Positions 36,301 to 49,252 of a stretch of 64,000 nt of DNA are shown here, one piece after another. The notes beneath the pieces were generated by a model. The model worked only from the letters and a program-made list of their open reading frames with translations. It did no database searches and had not been told where the DNA came from. A program made the position numbers and the translations under genes. The DNA is taken from NCBI GenBank assembly GCA_037074705.1, contig CM073596.1:53410001-53474000 (forward strand), in the 5' to 3' direction. This DNA comes from Zhengitettix transpicula (taxonomy: Eukaryota > Arthropoda > Insecta > Orthoptera > Tetrigidae). Position 1 is the stretch's first letter. Every line of letters starts with the position of its first letter.

Positions 36301-39300
36301 CAAGACTAGTAAAATCTCTGCTACATGGCCCTCGGATGAGCTTTGAGAATATTTATAAATTAATGACAGCCAATTTTCAGTCAGAAAAAATATATTTATT
36401 TATAGTAAATTACACTATGTTTTGTCACTAATTTGCAACCTCTTCAGGTATGAAGCTTTAACAAAAATTTGTCTCCCTTGACTGTTTTGAAAATAGTTTT
36501 TATTCATGCTATTAATAGCAATTTTTAACCCTGATATAAATATAATAAAATTATTGTAACATTTTGGCACCCAACATAAATAATAATTAAATTTTGGTAA
36601 AGAATAATTAAATATTAAATTCTAAGGGATAGTGTTTGAATGTTTTCTAAACAAAATAAGTATACAGGATCTAAAAAATAAAATTTTTTGAACACCCACT
36701 CAAAAAAACATACTATATTGTTATACATATAATTCATATTATTATTATTATTATATCATTAAATGAAACAATTTTTCAACCAAATAATTATTCATTAAAG
36801 CTAAAAATTTGCTTTTTTTCTAGTCCCACAAAAGCAGACTTTATTCGAGCAAAACACCAGATGCTTGCATTTGTTTTTCGTCCTGGGAAGGATGACACAC
36901 CTTTACAAGAAACAGATTTAAGTCAGCAACTCCATTCAAGTGTAAGGACAGCCAATCTGGAAACAAGTTTACGTCTGTTGTCTCAAGGTGCTGACCCCAA
37001 CTATTTTCACGAGGTCAGTAGTATTTTTTTCAATTATAATTCAAATAAAAATAATTTTAATGTAAATGAAGACCAATAAATCCTTCCTGTATGCTACATA
37101 AAATGTAGTGATCTTCTGTTTTATTTATATTCCTTTGTCATATGTTTATATGGCGATTGCAGGAGAAGGGGACAACTCCTCTACATGTAGCAGCAAAAGA
37201 AGGCCAAATTTCACAGATTGAGTTGTTGGTTGTGTATGGAGCTGATCCAGGAATGACAGACAGTCAAGGAAAGACCCCTACAGATTATGCAAGGTAATGT
37301 TGCACATATGCTTCTGATTTAGACAGATTACAGACAAGTGAAATATAAAGTTTACATTTGGTTTTTATTTACAGGCTAGCTGGTCATCAAGAATTAGCCG
37401 ATCGTCTAGTGGAGTGCATGTATGAGTTGACAGACAGACTAGCTTATTATCTATGTTCACGGAGACCAGACCATCATAATGGCCAACACTTCATTATTCC
37501 TGAAATGTCTGACAGTTTTGAACTGACAGAACTTTCTAAAGCTGCAAAGAAGAAGTTACAACAGGTTATTATTTTTATAATAATGTATTAAACAATTACT
37601 AATTCTGTATGCAATATTTTATACTTTTTTACCATTTACTATTAAATTTGGAGTATTTGTATCACACTTTAGTAATTACTTAATGTTGATTTGGAAATTT
37701 TACAATTAATCTACTATCTCTAACAATAAATTTTATGTTATTATATAAAAGTATAGTTACAATCTTCATTCCTGAAATTTTTAGACATACATCACTATCT
37801 TTTCAGTTACCAAACCATGTTTTTGAAGAATTGGCTATGGATGTTTATGATGAAGTTGACAGAAGAGAAACTGAAGCTGGTAATTATTTTGCGCACACAA
37901 AACTTTTACTATTATTAAAGTTTTCAGTCATACAGCCTATGAATTTGGTTTAGACTTAAAAAAATAAACAGAATAGCCTTTAATCTTTAATTGTATAATA
38001 AATAAAATAGACATTGTGTGTGTGTTCTGCATAAAAATCTACACCTGTGGATTTGACCAAATTGGCAGCACTTTAGTGAAAAAACAACTGAGATTGGAGT
38101 CAAATCTGGAATTATTGATGTAGTTGGTTTTAAGGGTTTAATAATGACAGCCTGGACAATGCTGGCCATCCAGCTAGTTATAAATATATAAATTTAACAT
38201 CTGATTCAATTAATAAAAATGAAAATGACCTTAGTTTCCAGACAAATTTAATATAAGAAACAATTACATAGAAAATAATTTAAATAGCATAGCATTTATT
38301 TCTACACTACTTCCTGTCTTTCTCTAAAAGCAATTGAACAAAGTATGATTCTATCTTCAAATGCTGTTAGTCAATGGTGTGAATCGGAGCATAGGTGTTA
38401 AATTGAAATGGGTATATTAATTACAATTTTTGTACATTATTGATCATGCAAAGATAGAAATATATTTCGGTAATTCTTTCAGAATCTGGGTCATATTTTT
38501 TTTGTATAACCCACATTTGATCATCATTTTTTACTGTTTATATTAAATTATTTTTAATTTAATTATTCCTTTTTCCATGTTAATAATTACTCATTTAATT
38601 AATTTAACTACAAATATATATATTATATTAAATATAATAAAATATTAGTATATTTTTTCTGTGTTCCTATAGTGTGGATGCAGCAAACTGCTTCAACCCT
38701 TTCATTGGATAAATGCCCAGTTTTATTTCTGCCTGTAAACCCAGAATTTTCTACTACAAGGAATCAAGGCCGCCAGAAGCTTGCCCGTTTTACTGGAAGA
38801 GATTTTGCAACACTGATCATTGACATACTTTCAGATGCCAAAAGACGTCAGTGTCCAAATGTATCATCATCTCTCCTTATCACTCAAGGTTAGTAATTAT
38901 AATATTTTGATGCTTTAGTTAGGAATTTTTTATGTTTATGCAGATACTATGAAATTAGAATAATCTTATTTGGTTACTTCCCATTAACATTTTATTGACA
39001 AACAGTTTAACAGCTGTAACAAAAAATTAATATAAATGACAATATATGGCGAATATTTAATCATTTCAGGCTTTCATTACTTCTAAAGTAGTATTAATAA
39101 AATAAACTTGTATTGAATATGTTTATACTAATTATAGTATATGCTGAGGAATGTCTTGAAATAATTACGGAGAAAAGGTAAAATGCAAATTTTTGCATCT
39201 TATCTCATTTACTTTAAAAATTGACAGTTCTTCAATCATTAGCTTTGTATGTTAAATTAAAAGAATATATTCAAATATTAAATGATTCCATACTTAAAAT

Positions 39301-42300
39301 TGTTTCAAATTTTCTAATTATTTATTCACACTTTTTCTACAGATTCTGACAGTAAGCTCTTAAAAGGGCCACTTACTGTCTCAGCGGGTAATTCTGCCAT
39401 GCGGCGAAAGTCAGAAATTTCAGATGATGAACCACTTTATGACAGTGTTGCTTCAGATGAGGATTACATCACTGCTGAACAGCTTGCACTATTGACAAAG
39501 AAGTCTGCACAATCAGTATCTGCTGTAGGGTCTCAAGAAGAGAAGAGTTTTGAGGTCTGTTTGTGTTCTAATTAGTTTCGTTAACTTAATAATAATAACT
39601 TTCTCTTTGAATTCTGTTTTGTTAATTTACGTATGAGATGTTTAATATTGATCTGATCATTTTTGGGTTAATTATAATTTGTGGACTTTTCTAAAAGTAT
39701 TTAAATAGACAATTACATATTAACTGTCTACATAATTTTCTCATTCTTTCTTTATAACAATAATGTCTTACTTTGTTACTGTTTCAATTTCTGAAGATGT
39801 TTTATCACTTTGATAGATAATAAATGTCTAAAATTTTGTTTAAATATTTAGGGAAAGTAATCAAATTTGTCAAAAACTAAATTAATAATTTCTATCCACT
39901 TGTAGGTTTCCAAGGACTGTAGCAGAGGAAATAAAAATGAAAGAAGTCCTAATAAAATCTGTGAAAATCTTATTTCAAAACCAGCTGTAAGTATCTCGTG
40001 TAAATATTTATTTTCTTCTTAAAATTAGTTTGTAAAATATTTATTTTAATTAGATGAGGTGAACAATGTCCAAATATATTTAATCATTCATTTTATTATG
40101 TTGATCATTGAGTCTAAAAATATTTTATTTTTCATCTTACTCTCAGAACATGGAAGCAAATTCTACTAAGCTTCATAATGGTAAAGTTTCTGGGTCAGAA
40201 GATTTGCTTAGGAAACGACTAGCTGTGTCAGAGCATCAGATCGATGAACTAAAGTTAGAGCTGAATGTTCTACAATCAAAGGTAATACATTTATATGTAA
40301 TAAATAATATATACTCTATTTGTATATAAAGTGGTGATGAAATGGTTACTTATTTTGGAACTTACAGCATTGCCTCAGGTTCCATGACATGGTAACTCAA
40401 AAAATTATATATATATAAAATTGCAATATTGGTATGGAACGGAAAGAGAGATAGGATGTGGCTTACCTGAAAGTGAAGTGCGGTGTGGCCATAAGGAACT
40501 GGAAGTTGTTCTTCAAATTTTTGGAGGCTCTCATCCTCCTCCTCCTTCAGAAAGGAGTGTTACTCCATTCCTGTGTTGATTATAAGTGAAAATATTGGAT
40601 TAAATTTAGGATAGATTGATAGCTATTGCCGAAGAACTGTAAAGCACTAGGGATGACTGCTGTGGAAGGGGGGGGGCGGAGGGAGTCTTGTTATTTTAGG
40701 TGAGGGCGGACAATAGCTGTGTTCGCAAGAAGCGGCAGTTTGTTACTAGCTGGACTGGAGAGATGGTGGCTGTGTTAATGTGAAAACATGGAGTGAGAAA
40801 GTGTTCGATGGTGATGTCTGCAAGAGTTCCTGAATCCATACTCCCAAGGCCACCTCTTAACTGTGTGTAATAAAAGTCGTGTATCCGCACATCAGTGCTT
40901 ATTCGCAAGTTTCCGAATTTGGTTGATTTGTGTGTGTGTGTATATATATATTATTGTTTTTTAATTTCAGTTAGCTTATTGGTCTTAAAATATTTGTTCT
41001 CACTCTCAAAAGGTACAAAAATTGATGACTGAGAATTGTGATCTTCGAAGAATTATCAGCTCAGCCGGCTTACCACTACAGCAGGCAGCTCCTTGTGAAT
41101 CTCCCTTACACAATGGACACGACACTGAACCTGTGCTGGATGTTAGAGGAAGGACCCAGCGCCCAGCCTCTATGTATGAGCCAAGAGAAGGTTTGAGGGT
41201 TGGAGGTACAGTTGGTGGAAAGGTAAGATTCTGTTCATTTTTGTCAATTGTATACATTTATAATATTTCTGATCATACCCTGTCCTTCAGAAGAGTACTT
41301 TTTTTTGAATGTACGTGTACATTTTAGTCATAATAAAATTTAAGCAGAAGTATGCTATCATTCTTCCCAAACAAAATTTATTTTTTGACAAATAGCCGTA
41401 ATTGTCATTACAAAAGCTGTTACACTACTACTTCTTTCTTTTATTGTCTCGTGTGCATTTAAAGACTTGTGTAAATGATATCCTTAAAAGTTGCATAGTT
41501 AAATGTGTTTGAGTTATTCACTTACAAAAATTAAATGTAGTCGGACTACTACTCACAAACACTTTTGTATTTGTAATATCTATTTTTGTATAAATATTTC
41601 TAAGAGTTGCTTAGTGTTTGTATCATGAAAAATTGTTTTAATCTCAGACATATAAATATTTTTTTATTTCCTTCCAAAGATTATGAATATTAATTATTTG
41701 AATGTATTAAATGTATTGTTCATTTAGTTTTATTATTTTCTACTTTTGTGTCAAATTATATTTCAAATGCTGACCATTAATTCTCAATTACAGAAGGATT
41801 CTTCTAATGACTATGATTGCCCAGTGGGACCAGTAAGACCTGTTACACAGAGCCTTTACAGTTGCAGCTCAGGTGGAGGTCTTCCTCTTGCAGAAGAAGT
41901 TGATAGACGCACTGACCAAGTTACTAAACGTATCCAGGAATTGGTTGTGTCAATGCAAGACTCATTTGGTAGTGAGGCATTTGTTCCTTGTGCTGAAAGA
42001 ATTAGGGTGGCAGTTGCAGAGCTTACTGCCATATTTCCTCAGGTAATTATTAAAATATGTCTTTAGAAAATATATGTTTAAATGATTTATACATCTAAGT
42101 ATAATAGAATAAATATAACATCATATTTATTTATTTCCATTTTTTTGGCCACGACAGTCAAGGGACAATGATCTGACTATCGAAATTTTATTAAACTTCA
42201 ATCTGAAGAGGTCGCAAAGTTAGCGACAAAATGTAGTTTAATTTTCCACAAACAAATATCTTTTTTCTGACTTCAAATTTGCTGTTGTTTATTTGTAAAC

Positions 42301-42805
42301 ATCATATTTGTTTTCAATCTTTTAATATTCTTCATTAAGTTATTTGAAGGGGTAGCTAAAATATATTTGCTTTTGTTTATGTCATATGAAATATTTGTTT
42401 GTTATGGGCCTCAATTTGTTTTATTAGTATATTTTGTGATTTATAATCCACTATAAGCTAATGCATTTTGTTTTCAATTCTTTCCATTTTAAATTGACAC
42501 AATTTCTGTTGGACTTATTTACATACTTATTCAAGAGCAATTGAGAAGTAATTATTAATGTAAATCTCCTCTGCATTCAAATTGTTGACCGTTTAACATA
42601 TTGTCTACAGAAACCTTCTGATGAAAATGTTTCCAGTGCATTGTGTCACTTGAAAAGCAATACACAACGTCTCCAGCTTGAATGTGCTAGGCTACAGATG
42701 TGTACATCACAGACTGAACATTCTCACTTCCTGCTGCAAGTCAGATCTTGTGCTTATGACATTGCCAAGGCAACCAAACAGTTAGTTACATGCTTTCATC
42801 AGTGA
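33395..42805 (+). CDS. Git: ARF GTPase-activating protein GIT (GIT1/GIT2 orthologue)
   Basis: Scaffold with Arf GAP activity that binds PIX, paxillin and focal-adhesion proteins. Exons: 33395-33464, 34726-34972, 36824-37013, 37163-37293, 37375-37564, 37807-37879, 38673-38888, 39343-39554, 39906-39986, 40147-40281, 41013-41222, 41794-42042, 42611-42805; all borders are GT-AG and give 732 residues. An ArfGAP zinc finger spans C17, C20, C37 and C40 (CX2CX16CX2C), followed by RSLGRHIS. Ankyrin repeats include TTPLHVAAKEGQ and LLVVYGADPG. Two Spa2-homology repeats follow (ELTDRLAYYLC; RQKLARFTGRDFATLIIDIL). Next come DEPLYDSVASDEDY, a coiled coil with leucine heptads (exons 10-11), and a C-terminal FAT-like helical domain ending SCAYDIAKATKQLVTCFHQ. 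The start could also be the in-frame ATG at 33407, closer to the vertebrate MSR- start. Confidence 0.95.
33990..34215. repeat. Fold-back repeat, family B
   Basis: The left arm has AGACAGCCAAATACAGACAA and TTTCTGGGATCCTTGTACC, then CTTCAGGTGCTAAGAAGAGC. The right arm inverts it as CTCCTCTTAGCACTTTTGAG and AAGGATCCCAGAAACATTA. It lies in GIT intron 1. The right arm carries CTGATGAAAGGAAGAAGGAT before CCCAGAAAC, a further variant of the CTGANGA...GAAA signature. Confidence 0.75.
35025..35217. repeat. Inverted-repeat MITE in GIT intron 2
   Basis: Arms of about 75 bp with about 80% identity by eye. The left contains GACATCACATTAATACAGA, GCACTATTCTGGAGGAT and CACTTAAAACCCTTG; the right contains the inverted CAAGGATTTTAAGTTTTAA, ATCCTCTGGAATAGTGCG and CTGTATCAATGTGACATCA. 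The centre has a further small palindrome, GCACAAAATCTTTGTGC. It is unrelated in sequence to families A-E. Confidence 0.75.
35630..36440. repeat. Probable old transposon remnant, family unknown
   Basis: Within GIT intron 2. A plus-strand frame at 36201-36431 (HPRLFELSSHNTKYLTSTRY) loosely resembles the C-terminal tail often seen in insect retroelement proteins. The minus strand at 36350-36455 carries a family E end (CCTGAAGAGGTTGCAAAT). Nothing diagnostic such as a YxDD motif is present, so the assignment is weak. Confidence 0.3.
36350..36455 (-). repeat. Family E repeat end with hammerhead-like core
   Basis: On the minus strand: CCTGAAGA, G, then the hairpin GTTGC-AAATTA-GTGAC (two G-T pairs), then AAAACATAG, followed by ATATATTTTTTCTGACTG. 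It aligns with the plus-strand copy at 42200-42290. The G expected before AAA has decayed to A in both copies, as would follow from CpG mutation. Confidence 0.5.
37995..38175 (-). repeat. Compact single-unit relative of the nurim-intron array element
   Basis: On the minus strand it begins AACTAGCTGGATGGCCAGCA, passes through AGATTTGACTCCAATCTCAG and TTGTTTTTTCA, and ends CAATTTGGTCAAATCC and GGTGTAGATTTTTATG before ACACACACACA. The order and sequence of both ends match those of 26009-29490, with only part of one internal unit between them. It lies in GIT intron 6. Confidence 0.75.
40430..40910 (+). repeat. Dispersed repeat related to 18960-19110
   Basis: GGAAAGAGAGATAGGATG, GGCTTACCTGAAAGTGAAGT and GGAACTGGAAGTT... 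TTTGGAGGCTC match the 18960-19110 repeat. It continues through a G-run at 40669-40676 and a GC-richer part to about 40910. It lies in GIT intron 10. No coding frame holds up along it. Confidence 0.5.
42195..42290 (+). repeat. Family E repeat end with hammerhead-like core
   Basis: CTGAAGA (42203-42209), G, hairpin GTCGC-AAAGTTA-GCGAC (fully paired, 42211-42227), then AAAATGTAG. Position 42228 is A where a hammerhead core would have G. It is followed by CAAATATCTTTTTTCTGACT, shared with the copy at 36350-36455. It lies in GIT intron 12. Confidence 0.55.
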
Positions 42806-45800
42806 CAGGCAGAAGAGGTACTTGGAAACAATACTTTGGTTTGTAGAACGAATTACAACATTTTGAACAACCATGCTAGATATACAAAATATATCGAGAA
42901 TCATGACATCAGCCTCCTTATTTTCAAGGCCCCTCTTGTGAAGTTCAACCATATTTATTCATTGTCACATTCATTCTCACTGAAGAATGTTTGTGTGTAA
43001 TTTTGCATACAGTCCTAATATACAACATAAATTAAAGTGTAAGAAATAATTAGAAATGTTTGAATATTATAACCATTCTTTTCTGTAGAACTGAAATCTT
43101 GTTTTTATTTTTTCTCAATATTTTAAACCCATTACTGTTTATTGAAAGAAAATATTTTAACTACTCGTGAACAATTCTTTAACAGCTCTAAATTTTCAAC
43201 ATATAAGCTTCACCAAAATATATTATTATGTATTGGTTTTTCAGTTAAAAAATAGTCTCTTGACAAAATCAGGTTGTGCTCATATATAAACCTAATATAT
43301 AATTGAACATTCCATCTTTTTTCTATGTAACAAGCCGTAAGCATTTCTTACATTATTGGGCAGTGTACACAGTTTTCATAAATTAATTTTCACATTAAGA
43401 TGAGATTTTTTTGTAAGAATTGCAAGTAGGAACTATTCAAAAAGTTTTACTGTCATCAAATATTGTCCACTCCTATGTTCCTTATGTCGATGGTGCTACA
43501 TGATAAATATGGTTGACTTTAAATAAAATATATTTTAATGTAATATAGTGAACAAAGAAGTATTTGCCAAATAGTAATTTACAACTGTTATAAGTGACAG
43601 TTATGAATACATAACTGGAACTTACTAGAAAATTTTGCTGATGTTTTGAGACTCAGGAAAAGTTTTCATATCTTCATTTATTTTTGAGACTTTATGGTTT
43701 ACCATATTATAATAGTTGCCATAGATTATCTTCATATTGAAGGATACATATTGTGCCTTGTTATCTATTTTCACTAAAATTGATCATTTATATTTAACTG
43801 TTCATTTTGTCACTGATTTGCTTATGATAAAATATTTGTTCCTGAATAAGTGTAAAGCTTGAAAGCAGCACGAGGTTGCCAATAAATGGAATTGTCCTAT
43901 ATTCTTCATGTTATACAGCTCTTGAACTTAAATGAATGCTGTAGGTTTTAATTTATTTTAAACTGATTTATAACGTGATACTCTGATTTGATAAACATTC
44001 TAAACTACTAATTAGGTATATTTTCTTCAGAATCACATGTTCAATTTTTAGGAATTTTGTAAAGTATACTTAGGATTGTTAAGTGATCTAATTTTATTTT
44101 GACATCTAAGATAGTTGGTTTTCTATTATGTAAAAAAAAACACTTTTCAAGTATTGACATGTTAACTACTGTTGTAATATACTAGAAAGTATGATATAAT
44201 TTAATCAAACTAGATTGTACATGTTGACTGATGTAAGAATTTTAGAATATTGTTAATGTGATTTATCTCTCAAATATTAAGACTGTGTTCAAAGTGAGAC
44301 TGTTTGCAATACCACTTGGTGCTAGAATGCTTCTAGATGATAAAATTATTTTTCTATTGACACAAACCAGGTAATAATGTAAATGAAACATTTTGGTTTG
44401 GCAAAGAATGTATACATCATATTCAATTATTAGAATGAAGTGTGACAAACTCAACTACAACAAAAATTGTCTCTAAAATGTTGTCTGATAACATGATTAA
44501 TTTGTATGAAATTTGAAAATATCTCTTAGAATATGCATGTTGTTGACAATAATTGTTTAAGAAAAAGCTGTTCTGTGATGATAAAAGTGTAAACATTTAC
44601 AAAACAATTAAACTCATTAACAGTTTTTCTTTTCAGTTTTTAAATAATATCCTGACTCTGTAAAAAAGTTTAAAATATATTTTTATTAATCATGTAATTA
44701 TTTATTTTCAAATCATGAAGACAGTTATGAAACTGTTTATTATTATAACTGGTATTTAAGAATACTCCTGTGACATAAAACTACTTACATTCTTGAATGC
44801 TGTTTTGGGCAGAATATATGGAAGTGAATCTTTTAATGCATGCTTTTGATGAATATCCTTCCTTTTAACTGTTACATCCAATTAAAAGTAGTGACACTGG
44901 CAGTTAGAAGCTTCACTTAAATAGCAGGAGAATATTCTTTTTTCTTCTTCAATAAGCTCCAGAGAAAACTGAACCACTGCTCCATTTATAGAGGTTGGTG
45001 AGAAGGTGTTGTCGGAGCAGTTGGTGTATACAGTACCTCCTATTTTAAGTAAACTGTAGACGATTTCCTTAAATCACTGAAACTGACACATTACATTTAG
45101 TTCATATCACATCAGCCTACCCTCGATGAATAAATCCACTGTGAAATGCTTAATATTAGTACCAGTAAAGAGGAAGGAACTTCATCAGAATTATTAAAAC
45201 TTCACTGCTTACATTTTTTCTCTTTATGTTGTTATTCTGATAAATATCTTAGAAGTAAATCAATAATCAAACTGTTTTTATATTATTATTTACTTCTCAG
45301 TTTTCACACAAGTTTAATAAATATTCCAAAATATTTTAATGATCAATTACAAATAGTTTACAAAATACCATGATCCAAATGTGTGTTGAAATTGTGTTTT
45401 TATAAATGTTCACCATTGTTATTTGCACCTTAAGCAGAATCTAGTATGTACAATTGACATCTATGGAACTTTTTTCTGGAATCTATGTTTTTATTAAAAA
45501 AATTACAACATATGTAATTTTAAGTTTTAATTTGATAGATATATAAGGATTAATACATATAAAGTCATAGAAAACAGTTAAAATAACACTGAATCATATT
45601 TATTGGTTCATTCCTTAATGAAAGAATCTCTGCTTGAGAAGTCATCAGTACTTATTAATTTTTAAAAAAACAATATCAATAATTAAGTGGACCAAGTGAC
45701 ACTTTTTTAAAATGAAAAATGTTACAAGTTTCTGTAAATGAGACATTTAAGGATACTGATCAAATTTCTAAATATTTTATCATATACCCATATACAAGAC

Positions 45801-48032
45801 CTGTAAGTATTACCACTTGCAATTAAATTGTTATATTTCTATTTTATTTTCAGTTGTATTCCATCATAGAGTAGTCATCTATATTTTATTTATAGTTATC
45901 TGATTTCAATTGAATAAGGAATTATAAACCAGCAAAATTTGTCAGAACATTTTAATAAAATAAAAATTAGCATTATTTATCGTTCCTTTGATTTGGAAAT
46001 ATAAAAAATTTGTTAAGTTGAACATTTTTTATAAACATGATATAAAAATTTAAATAAAATTTGATACTCTATTGTAAATTATTTTGATCATTTAACTGAA
46101 AAAGTTTATTCATAGCTAAAATTAAACTATCAATAATACACTCAACAGCAACACTTATTTCAGCTGCAAGGTGTGGTTAAAGTGTAGTTAAGAAATTTCT
46201 CAACAAAATTTTTAATTATTTATTGATATAAGAAATAAATTGGAAGTAATTTTAAAAATATATTCAAATAATTGTATTACACAAATCAAGTATATAAAAA
46301 AATTGTTTTCTTTAAATTTTTTAGATATTTAGCCTTGACAAAATCAACTTACTAAATTTTTTTATATTTGCACCTAAAGAGGTTTCAATGCAAAGGAATG
46401 ATATGTAGCACTAATTTATATTTTATTAAAGTGTTTCTAACAAGTTGACTAGTTTGTTCATTTATATTTATCCATCTTGTATAATTGGTTACTCCAAAGT
46501 GATTCTGCAATTATAATTGCATCCCAAAAGATGCATGGTGTGTAGCATTTTCAATGTTTATGTATCCACAAAAATAATTAAATGTTTCCTTATTTAAAAG
46601 TCAGCATTTTAGAGATTGTTTTAACAAATAAGGTTTACAGGTCTTTTACTTTGAAAGTTTTTACAGTTCCGTCCCAGTGTATTATTAATTCATTTATAAT
46701 CATTGAAAGGAAAATAAAATATGGTATTGTACCGACCACATATTGCAAAAATAAATCATACTTCTAGAATTTATTTCAATGTGTATAAATAATTACAAAG
46801 TGGTACTGAGTTTTTCATCAGTTTCAAGTTGTAAATATTGTTCTCTTTCATTCATATAAATAAAATCTAAAGGTTATTCATTTCAAGGTAGTTTCCTTCT
46901 TACTCTGTTTTAAGAGTGTGGAAGTGGTTTCAGTTGTTGTTGCAATATTCTCACTTTACAGTCTGTTCAAAGCAGCTCTTTGTCCAGTGATTATGTGAAC
47001 TATAGAAAAAAATATAACTTTAAACGTAATACACAAAAATATATCTATTTCCTTTCCATACCATATATATTCAATTTCCCTTCATCTAGCTTAGATTAAT
47101 TGTAATCTAATGTTCCCTCAGCTCAAGTTACCTCACAAATTTAAAGCCAAGTGGGATTTACAGTCAACTTGATGTAAAGTGAGTGAATATTGAGAAGTTT
47201 TGTTTTACTGTGTATGTGTGAGACAATATTGATATTGGCAATGGATACCAAAATTTTCAATACTTGAGCATCTGTTTCATAAGAACAACTAATTTGATAA
47301 TGTTAATAGAATATAATGAAGTAATATATTTAATCTTTATAAACAAGACACTACCAATAGAGGGAAAGATCAGTTGTAAATAGTAGCTTATAACAGTGTG
47401 TACCATTTATCTTCTTCTTCACGAATATCTTTTAGGTTTGTATTTGAAAAGTAAATATTTTCATTGTCAGCCCAAACTGAATATGTAAAAAGATAGACAA
47501 ATTTGGGAAAAAATTATTTTTTATGGGTAATAAATATAAAATGACTGTGTTAAAAGTATACTAATTAGATAAATAAATAGCCAAATAATAATACAAATTA
47601 AGTGATAAAATAAATACCACACAACATTTCTATAATCCTTGCTGCTTGTTAGGTGATTAAATAATGCAAGAACAGTGCCTGACAAAAGCAACAAGGAATG
47701 CAGAAATGCTGTGAGGTATTAATTTTATTAATTAAAAAGTAACTATATGGTTACTTCTTTATTTAATTAGAATTTTTAAATTTAAACCAAGACGATGAAT
47801 CAGATTTGTAGGTAAATGCTTGTCATATCACATTTACTGTTTAAGTATCTATATTTAAATGATATTTCTAATAATTTTTATAAAGATTTAAAGATAAAAG
47901 GGAAAAATTAATATGTGTAAGTATCTGCAGACTATTTTTATTTTTAAAATTAAACTTAAATAGATTCCAAATTTAAATTTAACTGGGCCAATGAATTTCA
48001 GTTTTTGAAGAATCCACAAATTCACCAGCTTT
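42806..48032. other. GIT 3' UTR and long intergenic stretch
   Basis: More than 5 kb of strongly AT-rich sequence between the GIT and IFT22 stop codons. It holds a family C fold-back at 47568-47768. I find no conserved coding sequence. Many AATAAA-type words occur, so no one poly(A) site can be chosen. A long GIT 3' UTR is possible. Confidence 0.5.
47568..47768. repeat. Fold-back repeat, family C
   Basis: The left arm has CTAATTAGATAAATAAATAG, AATTAAGTGATAAAATAAAT and ACCACACAACATTTCTATAA; the right has GGAATGCAGAAATGCTGTGA, then GGTATTAATTTTATTAATTA and TTCTTTATTTAATTAG. Between them is TTGTTAGGTGATTAAATAAT, as in the copy at 19982-20222. It is downstream of the IFT22 stop codon. Confidence 0.6.
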
Positions 48033-49252
48033 TTAATTGTACAACATATTCATGATATTTAATTCCTCTTGTTCATTTTTGTCTCGTAAACCTCCAAGAA
48101 CGTTAGAAAGAAAAGTGGAGAAGTCCACTCTAAGCTTGTTACCGCTTTCTTCAACGTTAGCTGCAGTCTGTAAAACTTTGTTGAAGGTGTTAGCTGTAAA
48201 AAGAGAAACCCGACTCTGATTCAATGCAGTCATGAATAACTACAAAATTACTACTCTTGTGTTATGATACACGTGTGTCCAACACACTGTTTTTTAATTT
48301 TTTTCCATGGTTATTAATAACAGTGGTATTTATTTTATCACTTAATTTTGTCTGTTCTTTGTCTATTTATTTATCTAATTGATAACAGTATTTATTTTAG
48401 AATATTTTTGAATAAAATAAAGTTCATTAGGTGAGGTTAAATGATTGAAGACACTAATTTCAAAAAATCAAGGTAAAGGAAGAAAGTTGAACATTGTACC
48501 ATCAGCTTCATTATACCAAATGACCTAAAAATACTAAGTAGCAAAGAGAAAAGAACTTGCATAGTTTTGATGCATGCTTTGTGTCTCTGTCTGCATCTGT
48601 TTTTTGATTAGCCAACACTAAACAACATCTAGGGCTAAGACCAGGCTGGGCGACAAAATAGCTGTAAAATTGTTCCAGTTGTCGGGTGTGTTCTGGAACT
48701 GAAGGGTTGTATACAAGCACAATCCCTTGTGTTTCATGCTGTAAAGCTGGCCAACATGGTTCAAACCTGATCAAATATACTTTATGTAATGTCTGTCATT
48801 GCATCTATTCTAATCACAAATATATTAATTGATGAGCAGCAAAAATATTTTACATTTAAGCTGTCACTTTTTCATTTGCTTGATTGATTCTTATTCATAA
48901 TTCATAAAATAGTTGAATACATTTATACTCAGAAAATGCGTACCTCATATCACCTCCACAGTCCCACAACTCAACATCTGCCTTCACAAATTTACTGTTT
49001 ACATTTAGAGATTGACTTTCAAATTCCAATATTCTTACTCCTTTCGTAGGTTGGTACTCCCCAATATTTTCTGCAGCTTCAGATAAAAAGTTTGCTATGG
49101 TTGACTTTCCACTCTTTAAAAATAGAAAATAGTTCTCATTATTTGAGAGAAACTGGAATTAACTGAAATAGGTGGAAATTTTTCTATACAGATAAATAAA
49201 AAAGTGACATTACCCCTGAAGGACCAATTAACAGTATTTTTAATTTATACAT
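48033..49252 (-). CDS. IFT22: Intraflagellar transport protein 22 (RABL5)
   Basis: Small-GTPase-like subunit of the IFT-B complex in cilia. Exons on the minus strand: 49252-49214, 49113-48944, 48766-48561, 48193-48033; 191 residues (human 185). Motifs: GPSGSGKS P-loop (10-17), YQPTKGVRILEFE, VELWDCGGD, RFEPCWPALQHETQGIVLVYN, and the C-terminal NVEESGNKLRVDF. Splicing of exon 3 to exon 4 with a GC donor (T|GCAAGT) and acceptor TTTTTACAG gives FNKVLQTAANVEESGNKLR, which aligns without gaps to the human C-terminal region. No GT donor gives as good a fit. The alternative of a longer exon 4 starting near 48228 adds about 11 unconserved residues. The gene is head to head with BCL7, 1.1 kb apart. 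In insects the protein should act in ciliated sensory neurons or sperm. Confidence 0.9.
48320..48385 (+). repeat. Family C outer-end fragment in IFT22 intron 3
   Basis: GGTATTTATTTTATCACTTA, then TTTGTCTGTTCTTTGTCTAT and TTATTTATCTAATTG match the right-hand end of family C elements. No left arm is seen. Confidence 0.5.
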
